Below, piece by piece: positions 8,401 to 9,970 of a stretch of DNA of 9,970 nucleotides. Both the position numbers and the translations under genes were made by a program. This DNA comes from RGIG250 sp964540025 (lineage in GTDB: Bacteria; Bacillota; Negativicutes; Selenomonadales; Selenomonadaceae), in contig CAZIKQ010000056.1 in assembly GCA_964540025.1 (NCBI GenBank), positions 1-9,970 on the forward strand. The letters are read 5' to 3'. The number at the start of each line of letters is the position of its first letter. Positions within the stretch are counted from its first letter, which is position 1. Below the pieces are notes generated by a model. It was not told where the DNA came from. It did no database searches and saw nothing but the letters and a program-made list of their open reading frames with translations.

Positions 8401-9759
8401 ACGGCTTATAAAGGCGATCCGAACGGCGCTCAGGGCGAGTATTTCGGCGGCATAGTCGGTAAGAACGATGGCACGGTAGGCGACGCTGAGAACCATGCCA
8501 CGATCATGATTAAGACAGATGATGCTTCAGCCCCGATTAAATATGTGGGCGGAATCATCGGCCAAAACAACGGCAGTATTGCTCAGGCCGGTGAGGAGAT
8601 TTCCAACGGCGACACCAAACTTACGGTGAAGGGCAAACTGATCAACTACGGCCGGGTCACGGCTGAAAACGGCGATTTCGTCGGCGGCCTGATTGGCGAA
8701 AACAACGGCAATATCGAAAAAACCAACCTGATAAACGCCGTTAGCGGCGAGGTAACCGGCAAGGACCATGTGGCCGGTCTCATCGGCCATAACAGCTCCA
8801 CCGGCGAGGTGACAGGGAGCCGCTCGGCCGATGACAATTACTACGCCTATCAGGTGTATAACAACGGACAGGTAACCGGCAGCGGCGATTTTGTCGGCGG
8901 CTTGGTGGGCCAGAATGAGGGTTCTCTGACGGCCGCCTACAATACTGGCAATATCACCGGAAATAATTACGTAGGCGGCGTAGTTGGTCAAAATGATGCC
9001 ACCGGCGCCGTTGACCAGGTATTTAATGCCGGTACTGTCACTGTCAAAGCCACTGGGGTTACTCCTGTCTCTGGCACAGTGGCCGGCCAGAATGACGGGA
9101 CGATAACGAACGCCTATGACATGGAAATGGGAAATGACGCATCCGGCACTATCGGAGCCGGTACAGCGATCGATAACAGCGCGGCTGATGATCCCAATAT
9201 CTGGCTGACCTACGGGCCGAATGACGTTTATGGCGTCAATAAGCTGCTGCGGGTTTTCCTGACCAGGCTGACGTTCATCCCCTACACCGGCAATGAAACC
9301 GCCCTGCAAACCGCTCTGCCGGGCAGCCTGACGGTGCAGGCCGATGCAAGAAGCGGCAAGGTCAGGGTCCTGAAGGACGGTAAGGCCATCGGCTACTTTA
9401 AGGCGACTTCCGGCGACGAAAACGCAGCGCACAGTCTGGCGGATTACCTGCGGACTATGGATGCGGAGCGTTTGAGCGCTTTGCTGTCCGGCGGCAGCGC
9501 CGGTCAGGGGACGATCCTGACAACCCGGCAGATTCAGACGTGGGATAAGTCTGGATTGAATCCCAATAACTTGGGCTTTGACATCGACCTCTCGAAGATC
9601 ACCATTGGTCCCGCCGAGGAGCCGGACGCGGTCGATGATGATAATCTGAAGGAATGGGAGGATAAATATCCCTGGTACTACGGCTGGGATAAGAAGCGGG
9701 AACAGCGCGAACGCAAGGCCGAGGTTCATTTTGTGGACGGAGGGATGGAAATCGAGTAA
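2416..9759 (+). CDS. TpsA: giant GLUG-repeat filamentous haemagglutinin-type exoprotein (probable adhesin)
   Basis: This 2447-residue secreted protein is the likely cargo of the upstream transporter. It has a basic N-terminus (MSIKKKKKQRELARRIR), a hydrophobic core and a likely signal cut after A34 (AALA|AP). The TPS recognition domain follows (about 35-270), with VLNYV at 101-105 and the NPNG-type motif as NPAG at 129-132. A lead-in (W276 onward) opens GLUG block 1 (about 347-1077). A beta-helical linker (about 1155-1575) has twin VEIYG motifs at 1285-1289 and 1329-1333. A second lead-in (W1577 onward) opens GLUG block 2 (about 1643-2236). The tail (2260-2447) has an acidic linker, a YPWYYGW cluster and the end HFVDGGMEIE. 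C1150 is the only cysteine I found. I see no toxin, CDI pretoxin or protease domain, so adhesion or a fibre role is inferred. The reading frame is intact. Confidence 0.93.
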   Translation: MSIKKKKKQRELARRIRLYLASALLFYNAGAALAAPLNVALPDGGSFVFGGVNGNIVADRDTGRMSITQDGANAVIRWNDFSIGGNAIVNFNKQGGGPFNVLNYVNYGGPMSEIYGTINANDGSVFLVNPAGVTFGKSAQINVGSLYVSNQNLEGFNFNRFDGNADTLKSYGNIGAGELMNLGYINAAQGRVTFVGDRIVLDADRIRDTAGKELYKSGGQLAIKTINKDNLTIGYSAYNDGVTATYAGKNDTTSIAKVEDASGASMDYTKNDGYMWVDNVQQLQGMNTNVTGNYALHNSIDAVETKDWNGNAGFTPVKGSAGEAFSGKFDGLGYSVFDLTISRGGESNVGLFAQAKDAGIKNIYLVGGSITGQNNVGSVVGNATNTTIGGIATSVNVTGNSNVGGVAGATAGGALIDVVNVGGVTGTGTGNNNIGGIVGQMDGGQLRGHNSSERSFVNRFLPAGVGAVNLGRVEGGHNVGGLVGEAKGATIGSTDAEIRNRMDVKANHTVGGIVGAMSGGIVQNAVNYNDVTAEGSTSEDYYYYGVAGGTGGDASSGKIGEVKQARYESGNDSGSWVKTAAANAGGIVGASASNATITDVTNQGNVQSVTSGTGSLTDGSSYYIGGNVGGIAGRAENTTISGAVNKENSISGAHNVGGIAGYLGATSGNTARIENSANNGGTVYGTGARDTTGTRRLTEWVRPHDQGSESNIIGNVGGIVGYMYGGGVDATDGGGAVSLASSGNRGNVSSSEYYNIYNSNKTRAIANIGGLVGKLDVGNVYGNDATADNIKSKVQGQLNKIKADDGTHEDATIVNSYNSGSVQGMENVGGVLGMMYNGSVAGSYNLGNVRSLVPESRISAGPVWVNMGGIVGGTTENVTARGILYNVYNSGVVGDETYKTGGLHIGGVAGRFSGLMEQSYNTGDVYGITQAVGGVMGAIWKADILNVFNAGNVTSYNKNYALGEHNSGVGGIVGTKAANTDDYMTNIYNIGVIRGFVDNNTRHNNVGGIIGVINTGGTGSLTITDAYTRGELYAGKLPNSSADTSTKDERTTYSNIGAIVGLKVGSTPLNVSNAYYIDPADTTKFTTLAGSALQGAGRVALADANKASSYSGFSFSYVDGNAQGGSDWRVYSGSFNGKEYNGGTTPILDCFRPAAADYFGRADQAGSGDYKKRREDLDYIQYGTAYDPFMTVMYAKDGVTKPIELNFGTIDVSAKGGFALYNGGLNITNFGTNRSEMYNGTIYSDGALSVSTKRADGTYNGLGIKLGVASALYGSSVKLDAGGGVEIYGTVKATGNAHFKHLLANGTYEYKPVNVSADRGNVSIKGGDVEIYGHVSSAKANYKADGSADPDGVTVVNGIRGGRNFNNATYDNINKITEGSVPDLGLFYAYRSGEYVAGTPSTRHGNGSISIEAKAGNGSQGTVNVRLGALDRGYLESYGAIGVKADGDIYIDSDLRAGGDITLDAANSALDISNIGQVDKKNFEGTEVSSKERLHNFLNNFSTQTANGHKLIFKNSKGAATDAIIAADLWDSAAGAYRLDKYDVADKTLIEATNAMNVVKDGSSLGSGVVKEVAHVWVADGEQLKGIQAAASSSPEILNLNFALKNDIDMFDVTGYQSIDGYQGALDGRGNRIIGLGAKNPSGTGLFQTIGTGGSVQNVEIYNSRVDSAGATGSTGILANVNNGTIENVDTFGNRLEVAGGAGGLIGTNNGTIKNTTTNDVITADVGAAATLGGIAGVNNGVIGERNNPKVGVASSSAVVGRDAHALGGVAGENGNKGEIYISDSTGGVVSGLYGSGDLTDPKEYGSSQNVGGAIGVNSGELYSIYNDSKINGWENVGGIIGTNEAGSKVYNIVNGSEMYGGANVGGIVGSNAGSIDNGRNNGAIVGDANHIYDGDSAAHGTAASGENVGGLAGVNEAGGHMSNLVNDIPAAIEGKTNVGGIIGKNEGFLSSSQNLMNQGEILGVKYVGGVVGLNEKDGTIYDVKNTHDYTLGYNTAYKGDPNGAQGEYFGGIVGKNDGTVGDAENHATIMIKTDDASAPIKYVGGIIGQNNGSIAQAGEEISNGDTKLTVKGKLINYGRVTAENGDFVGGLIGENNGNIEKTNLINAVSGEVTGKDHVAGLIGHNSSTGEVTGSRSADDNYYAYQVYNNGQVTGSGDFVGGLVGQNEGSLTAAYNTGNITGNNYVGGVVGQNDATGAVDQVFNAGTVTVKATGVTPVSGTVAGQNDGTITNAYDMEMGNDASGTIGAGTAIDNSAADDPNIWLTYGPNDVYGVNKLLRVFLTRLTFIPYTGNETALQTALPGSLTVQADARSGKVRVLKDGKAIGYFKATSGDENAAHSLADYLRTMDAERLSALLSGGSAGQGTILTTRQIQTWDKSGLNPNNLGFDIDLSKITIGPAEEPDAVDDDNLKEWEDKYPWYYGWDKKREQRERKAEVHFVDGGMEIE
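3454..5646 (+). repeat. GLUG repeat block 1 of TpsA
   Basis: About 17 degenerate copies of the motif N-V-G-G-(I/V/L)-(V/A/I)-G followed by short strands and N-x-G-x-V turns, residues about 347-1077. The copies are separated by loops of very uneven length, some clearly more AT-rich than the rest of the gene. After the motif this block mostly lacks the asparagine seen in block 2. GLUG repeats are thought to stack as a right-handed parallel beta-helix. The block ends in SDWRVYSGSF-type sequence followed by TTPILDCFRP. Confidence 0.85.
7342..9123 (+). repeat. GLUG repeat block 2 of TpsA, with asparagine ladder
   Basis: About 17 copies at residues about 1643-2236 in a more regular form, V-G-G-I-(V/I)-G-x-N-x-G-x-(I/V). 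Most carry Asn two residues after the last Gly (GTNNGTIKN, GSNAGSIDN, GKNEGFLSS, GQNDGTITN). Such aligned asparagines commonly form an internal ladder in parallel beta-helices, which suggests a stiffer rod than block 1. The repeats are diverged at DNA level, so they are an old expansion rather than a recent slippage product. Confidence 0.85.
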
Positions 9760-9766
9760 GCTGCTG

Positions 9767-9883
9767 AGGCTCCCCTTTAGGGGAGCTATCGCTGGAAGCG
9801 ACTGAGGGGTGAAGCAGGAAAACCATTGATTTGTCTATCACCCCTCCGGCGGCTTCGCCGCCACCTCCCCTAGAGGGGAGGCT
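9767..9883. repeat. Inverted pair of 45-bp palindromic intergenic repeats after the operon
   Basis: The stretch 9767-9811 and the reverse complement of 9839-9883 align without gaps over 45 bases, sharing the CTCCCCT-TAGGGGAG and GAGGGGTG cores. Each copy is itself a hairpin: GCTCCCC/GGGGAGC at 9769-9786; GGCGGC/GCCGCC at 9848-9862; CCTCCCC/GGGGAGG at 9864-9881. The 27-base spacer holds nothing recognisable. The layout resembles dispersed REP- or MITE-like elements common in Firmicutes. Lying 7 bases past the tpsA stop, the first hairpin could also end the transcript, though no U-tract follows. Confidence 0.75.
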
Positions 9884-9901
9884 ATCATATCGATTATATG
9901 T

Positions 9902-9970
9902 TACCCCTCCGGCTCGACTAACTCACTTAATGAGTCCGAGTGAAACGACGGACGAATTTAGTGAGTGTCA
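9902..9970. repeat. Second type of palindromic intergenic repeat, reaching the window edge
   Basis: The element opens with ACCCCTCCGG, the same edge as the neighbouring repeat, then diverges. ACTCACTTAA (9921-9930) pairs with TTTAGTGAGT (9957-9966) at nine of ten positions. Inside it GTCCG (9934-9938) pairs with CGGAC (9949-9953). It may continue past the window. It looks like a dispersed palindromic element; no coding capacity is visible. Confidence 0.55.

Noticed and set aside
8527..9729. 400-residue minus-strand open frame opposite tpsA
   Set aside because: It mirrors the GLUG repeats (repeated GGC/GCC codons yield long antisense frames) and has no recognisable domain.
9196..9759. Contact-dependent inhibition toxin tip (CdiA-like) with immunity gene
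   Set aside because: No VENN-type pretoxin motif is seen, and no small immunity ORF follows; only palindromic repeats lie downstream.

Overview
The window holds one complete two-partner secretion (type Vb) locus. An Omp85/FhaC-type outer-membrane transporter (TpsB, 691-2352) is followed 63 bases later on the same strand by its presumed substrate, a 2447-residue secreted exoprotein built largely from GLUG repeats (TpsA, 2416-9759). An outer-membrane transporter needs a diderm host. Strong purine-rich ribosome binding sites, a GC-rich coding region with an AT-rich leader, and short palindromic repeats after the operon suggest a diderm Firmicute (Negativicutes, e.g. a gut Selenomonadales or Acidaminococcales species). 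The genus cannot be decided from the sequence, and this placement is inference.

Layout. Bases 1-690 carry no convincing gene but are dense with control structure. They hold a 26-bp palindromic site (L, 30-55), a strong hairpin with its U-tract on the minus strand (85-131), a near-consensus extended -10 promoter pointing at the operon (209-237), an inverted copy of half of the L site (S1, 253-268), a 64-bp tandem array interrupted by a 100-N assembly gap (262-489), a second full 26-bp palindrome (R, 481-506), and a leader with small hairpins. Then come tpsB, tpsA and, after tpsA, two kinds of palindromic intergenic repeat (9767-9883 and 9902-9970).

How it works together. TpsB should sit in the outer membrane and recognise the N-terminal TPS domain of TpsA in the periplasm. 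TpsA would then be exported to the surface as a long beta-helical fibre, most likely an adhesin. No toxin domain or CDI pretoxin motif is visible at its C-terminus.

The most interesting observation is upstream. The promoter and terminator lie between inverted recombination-like sites with 12-bp arms and a 2-bp asymmetric centre (GT on one side, AC on the other). This is the geometry of sites used by serine DNA invertases. The segment looks like an ON/OFF switch for the adhesin operon, written here in the ON orientation. The 64-bp array sits exactly at the crossover point of the right-hand site. No recombinase gene is in the window, so the switch is an inference from site architecture.
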